DNA of 64,000 nt from Enterobacter ludwigii (GCA_900068845.1 CEFQ01000004.1:186159-250158); one strand, 5' to 3'. Positions 28,208 through 37,467 are shown, counted from the stretch's first letter. Made by a program: numbers and translations. Notes: generated by a model not told the origin, from the letters alone.

Positions 28208-29398
28208 TTAATTTTTTAAGCGCGCGAAGCCGGCTTTAAGATCATCCAGCAAGTCATCGACGTGTTCGAGACCGATATGTAATCGCACTAATGTCCCGTC
28301 AAAATCCACGCCGCCCGCCGGACGAATCGCCGCCAGTTCTTCTGGCTGATTGGCCAGAATCAGCGATTCGTAGCCGCCCCACGAATACGCCATGCTGAAA
28401 TGGTGGAAGTGATCGAGATAATTTGCCAGCTGCTCACGGCTCAGTTTTTCATGCAGGATGAACGAGAACAAACCGCTGCTGCCGCTGAAATCACGTTGCC
28501 AGAATGCGTGGCCTTTACACTGCGCCAGCGCCGGATGATTAACGCGCGCCACTTCCGGCCGCGTTGCCAGCCATTCGGCCACCTGCAAACCGCTCTCTTC
28601 GTGCTGACGCAGGCGCGTGCCGAGGGTGCGAATACCGCGACTCGCCATATAGGCGGTATCGGCATCGACCATTTGGCCCATCAGATAGGAATTCTCGCGC
28701 AGCTGCGGCCAGCAACGTTCATTCGCTACCGCGGTACCAATCATCGCATCGCTGTGGCCAATGATGTATTTGGTGCCGGCCTGAATTGAAATATCGATGC
28801 CGTGCGCCAGCGCGTTAAACAGCACGCCCGCTGCCCAGGTATTGTCGATCATGATGATCGCATCCGGCGCTTTAGCACGCACGGCGGCAACAATCACTGG
28901 AATATCCTGCACTTCCATAGTGATAGACGCAGGCGATTCGAGGAACACCACGCGGGTATTCGGCTGCACCAGTTCACCGATTTCGCTGCCGATACAGTGA
29001 TCGAAATAGGTGGTGGCGACGTTCAGCTTGCTAAGAATTTTCGAGCAGAAATCCTGCGTCGGTTCGTAAACCGCGCCGCTCACCAGAATATGGTCACCGG
29101 CTTCGACGAAAGACAAAATGGCGTTGGATACCGCCGCGGCGCCGCACGGATAGAGCGCGCAGCCTGCGCCGCCTTCCAGTTCGGTCATCGCATCTTGCAG
29201 TGAGAAATGGGTGAGGGTGCCGCGGCGGCCATAAAACAGCTCGCCTGAAGCGCGACCCGCGGTCGCGCGTTTTTTATCGGCGACCGTGTCAAAAACCAGG
29301 GATGAAGCGCGTTGAATTAGGCTATTAACTGAGCCTTGAGTGTAACGTTTACTACGTCCCGCGCTGACCAGCGTGGTGTCTATTTTTTTCGTTGCCAT
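28208..29398 (-). CDS. metC: Cystathionine beta-lyase MetC
   Basis: A PLP enzyme converting cystathionine to homocysteine, ammonia and pyruvate in methionine synthesis. It is 396 residues from the ATG at 29398 (E. coli 395); the open frame extends 35 codons further with no family similarity. Diagnostic blocks are [37 protein letters not shown] and [16 protein letters not shown], where Lys is the PLP Schiff-base residue. It is divergent from exbB. A half-site GGACGTTT near 29575 resembles a MetJ box weakly, but no clear tandem array is seen. Confidence 0.95.
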   Translation of the reverse strand: MATKKIDTTLVSAGRSKRYTQGSVNSLIQRASSLVFDTVADKKRATAGRASGELFYGRRGTLTHFSLQDAMTELEGGAGCALYPCGAAAVSNAILSFVEAGDHILVSGAVYEPTQDFCSKILSKLNVATTYFDHCIGSEIGELVQPNTRVVFLESPASITMEVQDIPVIVAAVRAKAPDAIIMIDNTWAAGVLFNALAHGIDISIQAGTKYIIGHSDAMIGTAVANERCWPQLRENSYLMGQMVDADTAYMASRGIRTLGTRLRQHEESGLQVAEWLATRPEVARVNHPALAQCKGHAFWQRDFSGSSGLFSFILHEKLSREQLANYLDHFHHFSMAYSWGGYESLILANQPEELAAIRPAGGVDFDGTLVRLHIGLEHVDDLLDDLKAGFARLKN

Positions 29399-29550
29399 CA
29401 CTGCCTTTCCTGACATTTCCCACAAAACATCCACGTTACCACGAATCAGCCTGGTGGGTTGAGCCTGATTGGCGATTATCAGAGTGAGGCCAGTATTGCG
29501 CATAACATCCGCTAAATTGTGGATATCGCTGGCATCTTTGCTTTGTAAAT

Positions 29551-29569
29551 AGTAATGAGAACCACTATC
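29551..29569 (+). promoter_or_regulatory. Fur box upstream of exbBD
   Basis: AGTAATGAGAACCACTATC matches 14 of 19 positions of the classical Fur consensus. It lies 72 bases before the exbB start and just upstream of the -10 element, where bound Fur-Fe would block transcription. exbB is a known Fur target in E. coli. Confidence 0.7.
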
Positions 29570-29586
29570 ACTTCGGACGTTTTTTT

Positions 29587-29595
29587 TGCTATGAT
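29587..29595 (+). promoter_or_regulatory. Extended -10 element of the exbB promoter
   Basis: TGC-TATGAT is an extended -10 motif placed 18 bases after the Fur box and about 45 bases before the exbB start. The -35 region falls within the Fur box and has poor consensus. Confidence 0.5.
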
Positions 29596-29640
29596 CCGCG
29601 CTTCAATCGTGAACTGTGCAACAGAAGTTGGAGATGCAGC

Positions 29641-30387
29641 GTGGTAGCCAGTGATTTGATGCAAACGGATCTTTCCGTTTGGGGCATGTATCAGCATGCC
29701 GATATCGTGGTAAAGATTGTGATGATTGGCCTGTTACTGGCTTCCGTTGTCACGTGGGCAATTTTCTTCGGTAAGTTTGCTGAGCTGAGCGGGGCGAAAC
29801 GTCGCCTGAAACGCGAGCATCAGGCGCTGGGTGAAGCCCGATCGTTAAACGATGCTTACCGTGCTGCTGAAAACTTCAAAGGCAACAGCCACAGCGCTGT
29901 GCTGCTCAACGATGCGCAGAATGAGCTGGAGCTGTCCGCCGGCACTGAAGATCTGGATGGCATCAAAGAGCGCACCAGCTTCCGTCTCGATCGTCGCGTT
30001 GCGGCATTCAGCCGTCATGCCGGTCGCGGTAATGGTTTCCTCGCCACCATCGGTTCCGTTGCACCGTTTATCGGTCTGTTCGGTACCGTGTGGGGCATCA
30101 TGAACAGCTTCATCGGGATCGCTAAAACGCAAACCACCAACCTTGCGGTCGTGGCGCCGGGCATCGCGGAAGCGCTGCTGGCCACCGCGATTGGTCTGGT
30201 TGCAGCGATTCCTGCGGTGGTTATCTACAACGTGTTCGCGCGTATGATTGCCAGTTACAAAGCCTCGCTGGGCGACGTCGCTGCACAGGTGATGCTGCTG
30301 CAGAGCCGCGATCTTGATCTCGGCAACGTCGATACCGCCAAAGAAGCCAACCGTCCAGCGGCGGCACAGAAACTGCGCGTAGGATAA
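29641..30387 (+). CDS. exbB: TonB-system proton channel subunit ExbB
   Basis: An inner-membrane subunit that with ExbD couples proton flow to TonB for siderophore and vitamin B12 uptake. It is 248 residues, starting at GTG with a GGAG site upstream. Three membrane segments are visible (DIVVKIVMIGLLLASVVTWAIFF; LATIGSVAPFIGLFGTVWGIMNSFIG; IAEALLATAIGLVAAIPAVVIYNVFA). The block QTDLSVWGMYQHAD matches E. coli closely. Six bases separate it from exbD; iron control is suggested by the upstream Fur box. Confidence 0.96.
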   Translation: MVASDLMQTDLSVWGMYQHADIVVKIVMIGLLLASVVTWAIFFGKFAELSGAKRRLKREHQALGEARSLNDAYRAAENFKGNSHSAVLLNDAQNELELSAGTEDLDGIKERTSFRLDRRVAAFSRHAGRGNGFLATIGSVAPFIGLFGTVWGIMNSFIGIAKTQTTNLAVVAPGIAEALLATAIGLVAAIPAVVIYNVFARMIASYKASLGDVAAQVMLLQSRDLDLGNVDTAKEANRPAAAQKLRVG

Positions 30388-30392
30388 GTATT

Positions 30393-30815
30393 ATGGCGAT
30401 GCGTTTAAACGATGACTCGGTAGGCGATGGCGAAATGCACGAAATTAACGTGACGCCGTTTATCGACGTCATGCTGGTTCTGCTGATCATCTTTATGGTC
30501 GCCGCGCCGTTAGCCACGGTCGATGTACGCGTAAACCTGCCAGCATCGACCAGCGCTCCGCAGCCGCGTCCAGAAAAACCGGTTTATCTCTCCATTAAGG
30601 AAGATAAGCAGATTTTCATTGGTAACGATGCGGTCACCAAAGAGACGCTGGTGAATGCGCTAACGGCGCAAACCGAAGGCAAGAAAGACACCACCATCTT
30701 CTTCCAGGCGGATAAATCAGTCGATTACGCCACGCTGATGGAAGTGATGGATCAGCTGCGCGAAGCCGGTTATCTGAAGATTGGTTTGATGGGCATGGAA
30801 ACGGTGAAGAAGTAA
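30393..30815 (+). CDS. exbD: TonB-system subunit ExbD
   Basis: A 140-residue inner-membrane partner of ExbB. One N-terminal transmembrane helix, MHEINVTPFIDVMLVLLIIFMVAAPLA, contains the essential Asp of the proton path (FIDVML). A periplasmic domain follows. It is co-transcribed with exbB. A GGTCGCC palindrome followed by six T at 30841-30866 is a plausible end of the operon. Confidence 0.96.
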   Translation: MAMRLNDDSVGDGEMHEINVTPFIDVMLVLLIIFMVAAPLATVDVRVNLPASTSAPQPRPEKPVYLSIKEDKQIFIGNDAVTKETLVNALTAQTEGKKDTTIFFQADKSVDYATLMEVMDQLREAGYLKIGLMGMETVKK

Positions 30816-30840
30816 CCTCATCTCACCCACCTTGCCGTAG

Positions 30841-30866
30841 GGTCGCCATTGATGGCGACCTTTTTT
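30841..30866 (+). terminator. exbD terminator made from a GGTCGCC palindrome (copy 4, centre TG)
   Basis: GGTCGCCAT-TG-ATGGCGACC (30841-30860) is followed directly by six T. This makes a canonical rho-independent terminator 25 bases after exbD, so this repeat copy has probably been recruited as a terminator. Confidence 0.8.
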
Positions 30867-30995
30867 ATGTCCCGCACTCAACTTGTTAATTCCTTGTTAC
30901 TTTTGGTCTCATTTTTGTAAACTGCAATGGTGAAGAAGATCACATCTATTCCTGGCTTAGCGCGTTAAAACGGAAGAAAAACCAGGAAGGACAAT

Positions 30996-32315
30996 ATGAG
31001 CTCAAGTCACTCTTTACAAAAGTCGTCGCAGGGCGGTGCCAAAACCATCTTTAGCGTTACCAGCGGTAACTTTCTTGAGATGTATGATTTCATGGTATTT
31101 GGCTACTACGCCACCGCCATCGCCAAAACCTTTTTCCCCGGCGATGATCCCTTTGCCTCTTTAATGCTCACGCTAATGACCTTTGGCGCAGGCTTCCTGA
31201 TGCGCCCGCTCGGCGCGATTATTCTTGGCGCTTACATCGACCATCATGGCCGCCGCAAAGGCTTGCTGCTGACGCTAGGTTTGATGGCGATCGGCACCTT
31301 AACCATTGCGCTGGTGCCCGGCTATGCCACGTTGGGTGCCGCCGCGCCGATTCTGATTCTGCTCGGTCGTCTGCTGCAGGGCTTCTCGGCGGGCGTCGAA
31401 TTGGGTGGCGTGTCGGTCTATCTGGCGGAAGTGGCGCCGAAAGGGCGCAAAGGCTTTTATGTCAGCTGGCAATCGGGCAGCCAGCAGGTCGCGGTGATCT
31501 TCGCCGCACTGCTCGGTTTGGGTCTGAATCATCTGCTGGCGAAAGAGGCGGTCACCGAATGGGGCTGGCGTATTCCATTTGTGGTGGGCTGTATGATCGT
31601 GCCATTCCTGTTCTATATTCGCCGCATGCTGGAAGAGACCGACGCTTTTAGCCAGCGTAAACATCATCCTTCAATGAGCCAGATTGTGCGTTCGGTCGGG
31701 CAAAATTGGGCGCTGGTGTTGGCGGGAATGTTGATGGTGGTCACCACCACCGTGATGTTCTACATGATCACCGCCTTTACCCCGACGTTTGGCAAAACCG
31801 TGCTAATGATGAGCGATAAAGAGAGCTTTCTGGTGACGCTGTTTGTCGGCCTTTCCAACCTGTTCTGGCTGCCGATAATGGGTTCACTTTCGGATCGCGT
31901 GGGTCGTCGTCCGCTATTGATTATTTGCACGATATTAATGATTGTTACTACCTGGCCGGTGCTGCACTGGTTGGTAGGATCCCCAAGCTTTGCCCGTTTG
32001 GTTGAAGCCGAGCTGTGGTTGTCGTTCCTCTATGCCAGCTACAACGGTGCGATGGTGGTCTATCTGGCCGAGATTATGCCAGCCGAAGTGCGTGCCACTG
32101 GTTTTTCAATGGCTTATAGTCTGGCAACCGCGCTGTTTGGCGGCTTCACCCCTGCGATATCGAGTTATCTGATTCATGCGACAGGTGATAAAGCAATGCC
32201 GGGCGTGTGGCTGTCATTTGCGGCGGTGTGTGGTCTGCTCGGCACCTTACTGATTGGCCGGATGGTAAAGCAGTATCAAGCGCGCCACGGCGCAGTTTCG
32301 CTAAGCGCGTCGTAA
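30996..32315 (+). CDS. MFS citrate/tricarballylate-type proton symporter
   Basis: A 439-residue major facilitator of the metabolite:H+ symporter group. It resembles CitA and TcuC, which import citrate or tricarballylate. Signature blocks: VTSGNFLEMYDFMVFGYYATAIAKTFFP, GAGFLMRPLGAIILGAYIDHHGRRKGLLLTL, LLGRLLQGFSAGVELGGVSVYLAEVA, and GSLSDRVGRRPLL. About twelve hydrophobic segments can be traced. No tcuAB-type catabolic genes are next to it, so citrate or another tricarboxylate cannot be distinguished. An AAGGA site precedes the ATG, and GGTCGCC palindromes follow the stop. Confidence 0.85.
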   Translation: MSSSHSLQKSSQGGAKTIFSVTSGNFLEMYDFMVFGYYATAIAKTFFPGDDPFASLMLTLMTFGAGFLMRPLGAIILGAYIDHHGRRKGLLLTLGLMAIGTLTIALVPGYATLGAAAPILILLGRLLQGFSAGVELGGVSVYLAEVAPKGRKGFYVSWQSGSQQVAVIFAALLGLGLNHLLAKEAVTEWGWRIPFVVGCMIVPFLFYIRRMLEETDAFSQRKHHPSMSQIVRSVGQNWALVLAGMLMVVTTTVMFYMITAFTPTFGKTVLMMSDKESFLVTLFVGLSNLFWLPIMGSLSDRVGRRPLLIICTILMIVTTWPVLHWLVGSPSFARLVEAELWLSFLYASYNGAMVVYLAEIMPAEVRATGFSMAYSLATALFGGFTPAISSYLIHATGDKAMPGVWLSFAAVCGLLGTLLIGRMVKQYQARHGAVSLSAS

Positions 32316-32319
32316 ACCA

Positions 32320-32339
32320 GGTCGCCATAAATGGCGACC
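32320..32339. repeat. Short palindrome, copy 5 (centre AA, inverted orientation)
   Basis: GGTCGCCAT-AA-ATGGCGACC followed by CTAC, so it lies in the opposite orientation to copies 1-4. It sits just after the symporter stop codon. Confidence 0.9.
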
Positions 32340-32367
32340 CTACAATGTATGCATTCGGATTTCGTAG

Positions 32368-32384
32368 GGTCGCCATAAATGGCG
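32368..32384. repeat. Short palindrome, copy 6 (right arm incomplete)
   Basis: GGTCGCCAT-AA-ATGGCG then TAAT instead of ACC, preceded by GTAG. The right arm is cut short at the border of the GC-rich stretch, as if disrupted by insertion. Confidence 0.75.
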
Positions 32385-32720
32385 TAATGCCGATCAGTTA
32401 AGCACCAGGCCACTTTCGTTCGCCATCGGCTGGGGCAGTTTCAGCTATGCCGTGCGGCGACCGGGCAGAGGACGCCTGGCCGCGCCCTCTGCACTCCCGG
32501 GCCCTGCGCCAGCCCAGCCCGCCGCTGCGCGGTGCCTTCACTCATTCACGATTTCTGACGGACCGGCGGCGATTCGCTCCTGCTCAGCGCCGCCTCTCGC
32601 CGCATCCCTGCGGCTCGCCCTGGAATCCTTCACTCGCTCAGCGGGCTGGGATGTCGCCTCAACACCCACGCTGGAGCATCAATGCTTGTTTCTTAATCAC
32701 TGTCGCTGTAACGGCTGTAG

Positions 32721-32740
32721 GGTCGCCATTCATGGCGACC
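32721..32740. repeat. Short palindrome, copy 7 (centre TC)
   Basis: GGTCGCCAT-TC-ATGGCGACC preceded by GTAG, on the right side of the GC-rich stretch. Confidence 0.9.
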
Positions 32741-32780
32741 AGGTTACCGAGCCAATGCGCTGCTTAACTGACGAGCATTA

Positions 32781-32797
32781 CGCCATTAATGGCGACC
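32781..32797. repeat. Short palindrome, copy 8 (left arm incomplete)
   Basis: CGCCAT-TA-ATGGCGACC, preceded by GCATTA instead of GGT. It mirrors the broken arm of copy 6 (ATGGCGTAATGC): both share the junction TAATGC / GCATTA in inverted orientation. The two half copies therefore bracket the GC-rich stretch. Confidence 0.75.
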
Positions 32798-32814
32798 TGA
32801 TCTTCATCTCCAGA

Positions 32815-33780
32815 TTAAAACGACACATCCACCACCACGCTATCGGTGTAATTCCCCGCCGCCGGCGTATTCTGCGTGGTCAAAATCTGCGCCGTATAGG
32901 TGAAGTTGCGCGTCACGGTATCCGCATTCAACGATGTCGAGGTGCTGCTGCTCCAGCGATCGGTGCCGGTTGGCCCCCAGCGTGAGGTGGTGGTGGTGCC
33001 TTTGTAAATGTCATATGCCAGCCGGTTAGTTCCGCTCGCCATTTGCCGCGTGGTGCCGGTGTAATAACTGCCGTTGCTCAAACCCACGGTATAGGTGCTG
33101 CCTTTTGAGCACACCACATTAATCGTCTGCTGCACCGTGGAAAAACTTCTCACCAACGGCGCACTGCCAAAACTGACGTTCGGTGCGGTAATGGTGGTGC
33201 AATCGTTGGTGACCACCAGATTAACCGTAATCGGCATCGCCGTGCCGGGGCTGGTCTGCACCGTTCCCACGCACAATCCCGCCACGTTTAAACCGGCGCA
33301 TACCGTATAACTGACGGTCAACGTAATGGTGGTGGTATAGGAACCCGCAGCAATCACTTGTCCCGGCACGGTACGGAAATAGAGCGGAATGTTGAAATTG
33401 AGGCTGTTACCCAACGCCAGCAGCGAGGCCGAGCTCCAGCGATAGCTGCCGCCCTGTTGTAATTCGGTGGCGCAGGCGCTGTCGATACACAACTGAATCG
33501 GAATGTTATCGGTGCCGCCGCTGGCCGTTTTCAACACCGCGCGCGTGCCGCTGAGGTTTGAGGCGGTGGTGAAGGCATAGGTGATGTTATCGGAGCCCAG
33601 CAGAGAAAGCGTGCCCGAGCCGCAGTTAACGTTGGTCGTGCTGGATGTGTTATTCACCGTCGAACCCACTGAAAACGTGGTGACTGAACCGAAGGTTGCG
33701 CTGGGTGCCGATAAGCTGCAAAGCGCATAGCTGGTGCCTGGCAGCAAAAACAGCGCGAGCAGCAGCAGAAGCTTTCTCAT
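32815..33780 (-). CDS. Csu-type pilus tip adhesin (two spore coat U domains, CsuE-like)
   Basis: A 321-residue secreted protein with a Sec signal (MRKLLLLLALFLLPGTSYA) and two tandem spore coat U (SCPU) domains. The first begins at CSLSAPSATFGSVTTFS and the second at CTTITAPNVSFGSAPL; both end with the donor-strand-like pattern (YTTTITLTVSY, YTDSVVVDVSF). This two-domain build and its place as last gene of a csu operon identify the tip subunit, which in archaic pili mediates attachment to hydrophobic surfaces. Its ATG overlaps the usher stop codon. Confidence 0.88.
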   Translation of the reverse strand: MRKLLLLLALFLLPGTSYALCSLSAPSATFGSVTTFSVGSTVNNTSSTTNVNCGSGTLSLLGSDNITYAFTTASNLSGTRAVLKTASGGTDNIPIQLCIDSACATELQQGGSYRWSSASLLALGNSLNFNIPLYFRTVPGQVIAAGSYTTTITLTVSYTVCAGLNVAGLCVGTVQTSPGTAMPITVNLVVTNDCTTITAPNVSFGSAPLVRSFSTVQQTINVVCSKGSTYTVGLSNGSYYTGTTRQMASGTNRLAYDIYKGTTTTSRWGPTGTDRWSSSTSTSLNADTVTRNFTYTAQILTTQNTPAAGNYTDSVVVDVSF

Positions 33781-36212
33781 GGTGAAATCCCTGACTGTGA
33801 ATTATCCGCGCTGCTCACCGCAGATCCCTGCGGTGGCGGTGGCAGCGGACAGGTAAGCGGTCCGTAAGTTTCGAGCGCTTTTGGCTGGCCGTGAGCAATA
33901 TCCAGTTGCGTATCGCAGCTGCGGCCATCCGGCGTCACCACGTGAATCGGGTTATTGGCCGTGAGATCTTCCATCCACACAATGCCGTCCCAGCCGACAT
34001 ATTCGGTGGCCTGATTCGGACGCAATATCTGGCTGGAAATGGGAATCGGCTGCCCGTTGCTGTCGTGTAGCACCACGCTGGCCGCGCGCAAACGCTCCAC
34101 CGGGAAGTTAAGCAGATAGCCGCTTTTGCGTTTCACGGCAAAGCGCTGTTCTACCTTCGGCGCAGTCCGATCGGCCGGTAAATCGAGGGTGTCGATATCG
34201 TATTTAGCGCCGTAATAACTGCTGATCGAGGGCACCAGCAGATAGCCCTGATTATCCGTGCGGCCCATCGTCTGGTTCTCATAACGCACCGTTACGTCCG
34301 GATAATCGGTTTTCACCACCACAAAGGCATCGTTGATGTCATTGGCGGCGAAGACGCGGTTATCCATTAACACCAGCGAGCCGGTGAAATCGGCCCATTG
34401 CGTCGTGTTGTCGTTATCGCCGTAGAAACCGGCCGAAGTATCAATTTTATTGTTGCGATAACGCAGGCTGGCCTGGCGATAATCGCCGCTGTCGCTGCCC
34501 TGGTTGGCCCAGGCGGCATCATAAGAGAAACCGCCGTCGGTTGGCATGGCACGTGACACATACAGACGCTGGCTATTGTTTCCTTGCTGATCGCGCTCCG
34601 TACTGACCGAGGCGCTGCTCTGCTCACCGAACGGGATGATCAGCGAAATCGCGCCGCTCCAGTTGCCTTGCGCCTGATCGCGGCTGGCGGAGACGTACAA
34701 ACTGCTGTTGCCCCACAGATTTTTACTCCACGAGAGGTTCAATAACCGCGTGCGGTCACCGTTACCGCCGGCGATAGCAAAATAGGCCAACCCAAGACTA
34801 CCGTAGTCACTCAGCGACACGCTGGCGGTGTACTGCGCGCTGCGGCGCGCCAGCGAATAGCTGGTGTTAGCGCTGTCGCCACGGCTGCCGACCAGCGCAA
34901 GATTACCAAAATCGACGCTGCGAATGATGTGCTGGGTTCCCAGGCTGAACCAACTGTTGTTGTACTGATAGCCCCAGCTATATTGCGTGCCTGGATTACC
35001 GTCCATCTGGCTCTGTGCCAGCGCGCTATTCACCACGCCAAAACTGCCAAGCTTGAGCAATCCACCTGCGCCGCCCATCGCTACGCTGTCGCTGCCTTCC
35101 GCATGGCTCTCCAGCGTCAGCCAGTCGGTTAATCCGTAGCGATACGAACCGCTGGCGGCCGCTGCGCCGTAATCAAAATTCTGAATGCCGTAGTTTTCGC
35201 GTATCGCACCGGCGGAGAATGAGTAATCAGATAACCCTTGCTTCAGCAAACTGCTGGAGACGTAAAACGGCAGCGTGGTGGTGATTTGTCGACCTACGGC
35301 ATCGGTGGTGGTGATGACGGCATCGCCCGCACCATTAACGAAGGGCACGTTAGTGAGTGACCACGGACCCGGCTGTACCTCGGCCTGGGTGCTGCGGTAG
35401 CCATTAATAAAGAGATCAACCGAAGAGGGCACCGCCGCCTGGCCGGAAAAAGCCGGCAGCGGATAGGTCACCAGATCGGGTCGCACACTAAAGTCGCGTC
35501 CAATCTGCACGCCGCCAAGACGCACGCTGTTGCTCCAGCTCAGCGCATCCGTGACCAAATCCCCGGCGCGCCAGCTGATCACCGCGTTCTCATTTTCGTT
35601 ACTAAACCACGTGTCGTAGCGGATGTAACCTTCCTGCTGCCCTGAAACGCCCCCTTCCAACTGCTGCACGTAGACGCCATTGGTCGAAAACTGTCCAGCC
35701 GGACCGAAGAAGCGCAGCTCGTTCCAGCTGGAGAGGCGCGAACCGGCATTGTCGGTACGCGTGGCGTAGAAGTCATAGTTGAGCAAGGCGCCATTGCTGG
35801 CGCGACCGGGAAAGCGCGGCGCATCCTGACGTTGGCCAATCGTTTGACCCGGCAGCCAGGCGGGCGGCACCGTCAGTAACAGGCGCTGGCGTCGTTCGTC
35901 GTACTCCACTTTCGCTCCGCTGAGATGATTGACATCAATCTGCTGCCCTTGCAGTTTCTCTGCCGGAATTCCTGCGCGTTGTAGATCGCCACGTCGCAGC
36001 CAGAAATCACCGTTTTTGCGCTCAACCGGCACGATCTCGCCGCGTTGGCCCTGATTTACCACCAGTTCCAGCATGTATTGCTGACCGCCGGCATTATTCT
36101 CCAGCGCAGGCGGCGGTGGCAGTTCGGAGAACGTTTCCGCACTGCTGCTTATCGGACTGATACAGAGCACACTGGCAACGGCCAACGCGCAGGGATGCGG
36201 CGTTAACTTCAT
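33777..36212 (-). CDS. Csu-type outer membrane usher (CsuD-like)
   Basis: An 811-residue fimbrial usher that forms the outer-membrane pore and assembles pilins delivered by the chaperone. It has a signal peptide, an N-terminal domain (MLELVVNQGQRGEIVPVERKNGDFWLRRGDL), a long beta-barrel region, a plug-type domain near YRSTQAEVQPGPWSLTNVPFVNGAGDAVITTTDAVGRQ, and C-terminal domains with NQGYLLVPSISSYYGAKYDIDTLDLP. The ATG at 36212 shares one base with the chaperone stop (TGATG); a TTG one codon earlier is also possible. Archaic (sigma/Csu) clade by neighbours. Confidence 0.92.
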   Translation of the reverse strand: MKLTPHPCALAVASVLCISPISSSAETFSELPPPPALENNAGGQQYMLELVVNQGQRGEIVPVERKNGDFWLRRGDLQRAGIPAEKLQGQQIDVNHLSGAKVEYDERRQRLLLTVPPAWLPGQTIGQRQDAPRFPGRASNGALLNYDFYATRTDNAGSRLSSWNELRFFGPAGQFSTNGVYVQQLEGGVSGQQEGYIRYDTWFSNENENAVISWRAGDLVTDALSWSNSVRLGGVQIGRDFSVRPDLVTYPLPAFSGQAAVPSSVDLFINGYRSTQAEVQPGPWSLTNVPFVNGAGDAVITTTDAVGRQITTTLPFYVSSSLLKQGLSDYSFSAGAIRENYGIQNFDYGAAAASGSYRYGLTDWLTLESHAEGSDSVAMGGAGGLLKLGSFGVVNSALAQSQMDGNPGTQYSWGYQYNNSWFSLGTQHIIRSVDFGNLALVGSRGDSANTSYSLARRSAQYTASVSLSDYGSLGLAYFAIAGGNGDRTRLLNLSWSKNLWGNSSLYVSASRDQAQGNWSGAISLIIPFGEQSSASVSTERDQQGNNSQRLYVSRAMPTDGGFSYDAAWANQGSDSGDYRQASLRYRNNKIDTSAGFYGDNDNTTQWADFTGSLVLMDNRVFAANDINDAFVVVKTDYPDVTVRYENQTMGRTDNQGYLLVPSISSYYGAKYDIDTLDLPADRTAPKVEQRFAVKRKSGYLLNFPVERLRAASVVLHDSNGQPIPISSQILRPNQATEYVGWDGIVWMEDLTANNPIHVVTPDGRSCDTQLDIAHGQPKALETYGPLTCPLPPPPQGSAVSSADNSQSGISP

Positions 36213-36913
36213 CAACGCGCGGCAGCGCTGCTCCAGTGGCCTTTATTCATGTCAGCTGCCAGCTCACCGCTCACGCTGCTGGTTAATGGCCAGCGATTGC
36301 TGCTGTTCGCCAGCACGTAACCGAATAAGCCATTGCCCATTTTGCGCCCACCAATGGTGACGTTGCTTAAACGTGCGTGGCCGTTACCGCGATTGGTCAG
36401 CTCCAGCCAGCGTTTGCCGCCGCTGTTGACTTCCTGCCAGCTCAGCTGCGGTTTCGCCGTGTCGCGCGTGACGCCGTCGCCATACACGAAGAGCGGCACC
36501 GAATAGCGCATCTGGAAAGTGAGACCGGCCTGGTTTTCGCCCGGGGTGCGCGGCGTAGGGATCTCATCCAGCACCACGCGATACGACATTTCACGCCCGG
36601 CCGCGGGTGGCGTTTGTTTAATCAAGCGCACCAGCTGCCTTTGTCCCGGTTCAAGACGCACCATGGGCGGACTCGCCGCCACCTGTTGCTGTGTTTGATA
36701 CTGTTCCTGACCATTCATTTGCTGCCAGCTGAAGATGCGCACCTGCATCATGGTGGTGGCATTGCCCCGATTTTCCAGCCACAGCTCGCTGGCTTTTTCT
36801 TGCGGATCGATAGCCGGATCGATGGGCCAAACCATCAGCGAGTTGGCGGCGTGCACCGCGGGGGTGAGTACCACAAGGAGCCACAGTAATCGGGCGCGCA
36901 GATTCATCTTCAT
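36212..36913 (-). CDS. Csu-type periplasmic pilus chaperone (CsuC-like)
   Basis: A 233-residue PapD-like chaperone with a Sec signal (RLLWLLVVLTPAVHA). Two Ig-like domains are visible. The first strand region has SLMVWPIDPAIDPQEKASELWLENRG, and the subunit-binding beta strand has VRLEPGQRQLVRLI, with Arg positioned to anchor subunit C termini. REMSYRVVLDEIP follows. It caps pilins in the periplasm and hands them to the usher encoded next. It begins 22 bases after the minor pilin gene. Confidence 0.92.
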   Translation of the reverse strand: MKMNLRARLLWLLVVLTPAVHAANSLMVWPIDPAIDPQEKASELWLENRGNATTMMQVRIFSWQQMNGQEQYQTQQQVAASPPMVRLEPGQRQLVRLIKQTPPAAGREMSYRVVLDEIPTPRTPGENQAGLTFQMRYSVPLFVYGDGVTRDTAKPQLSWQEVNSGGKRWLELTNRGNGHARLSNVTIGGRKMGNGLFGYVLANSSNRWPLTSSVSGELAADMNKGHWSSAAAR

Positions 36914-36935
36914 ATCATCCTTTTTATCACTGACG

Positions 36936-37451
36936 TCACCAACTGAGCGTGACGGTTAAAGTGTCGGTATAAGTCCCGGCGCGCGTCGGGCCGGGCAGCG
37001 TTAACAGGCCGTAAATCGGCAACGTAATGTTATTGGCATTGCTGTAACTCAACGCTACGGCACTGTTCACCGGGATCGCCGTGGTATGCGCCGCATTAGT
37101 GAACAGGCTATAGGCCAGGGTGTTGGTATTCGCCGTGTGTTTGAGGTTGCGAGTGGAGGTGTAATTGCTGCCGCCGTTGATGCTCATATTCACGGCAGTG
37201 CCTGGCGTGCAGGCAAGAGTGATGGTGGTGCTTTGTACATAGCTGGCGCTGACGCTGCTGGAAGCCACGCCCGATTGCGTACCAAAATTAAGCGTGCCAA
37301 ATACCCCGGTATTGGTACCGGAGACGACACAGCCTGCCACTACTGATGCTGAAACCTGAAACGTTGCCGTCGGCAACCCCCAGGCGGAGACGCTCCCTAT
37401 CAGCAGGGCAAGGCCGCCTGCACTGTGCATCAACCGCTGCACTGCGGCCAC
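36936..37451 (-). CDS. Csu-type minor pilin (spore coat U domain)
   Basis: A 171-residue SCPU-domain pilin with a signal peptide ending about SAWG. A conserved Cys pair lies in VVAGCVVSGTNTGVFGTLNFG and ITLACTPGTAVNMSING. The terminal strand is AGTYTDTLTVTLSW. Single-domain, so a rod or adaptor subunit (CsuA or CsuB position) rather than the tip. It follows the first pilin by 16 bases. Acinetobacter csu has three upstream pilin genes, whereas here there are two. Confidence 0.86.
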   Translation of the reverse strand: MAAVQRLMHSAGGLALLIGSVSAWGLPTATFQVSASVVAGCVVSGTNTGVFGTLNFGTQSGVASSSVSASYVQSTTITLACTPGTAVNMSINGGSNYTSTRNLKHTANTNTLAYSLFTNAAHTTAIPVNSAVALSYSNANNITLPIYGLLTLPGPTRAGTYTDTLTVTLSW

Positions 37452-37467
37452 CCTGATTATCCTTTCC

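Larger units (their letters stand above)
32316..32814. other. GC-rich unexplained intergenic stretch bordered by palindromes
   Basis: About 500 bp with no convincing gene, between the symporter and the convergent csu operon. Palindrome copies 5-8 lie at its two ends. The core (about 32450-32660) is strongly GC-rich and holds several dyads. GCAGAGG (32465-32471) pairs with CCTCTGC (32486-32492). GCCGCA (32599-32604) pairs with TGCGGC (32609-32614). A long-range 10-bp pair joins CCCAGCCCGC (32513-32522) and GCGGGCTGGG (32641-32650). Two direct copies of CCTTCACTC also occur. It could be a degenerate mobile element or a structured RNA. Confidence 0.55.

Noticed and set aside
29575..29582. MetJ box upstream of metC
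   Set aside because: Only one 6-of-8 match (GGACGTTT) without a clear tandem partner; MetJ needs at least two adjacent boxes.
32452..32985. 177-codon open frame on the plus strand in the GC-rich island
   Set aside because: Low-complexity Pro/Ala/Arg-rich translation, runs through palindrome copies and antisense into the csu tip adhesin gene, and no family is recognisable.
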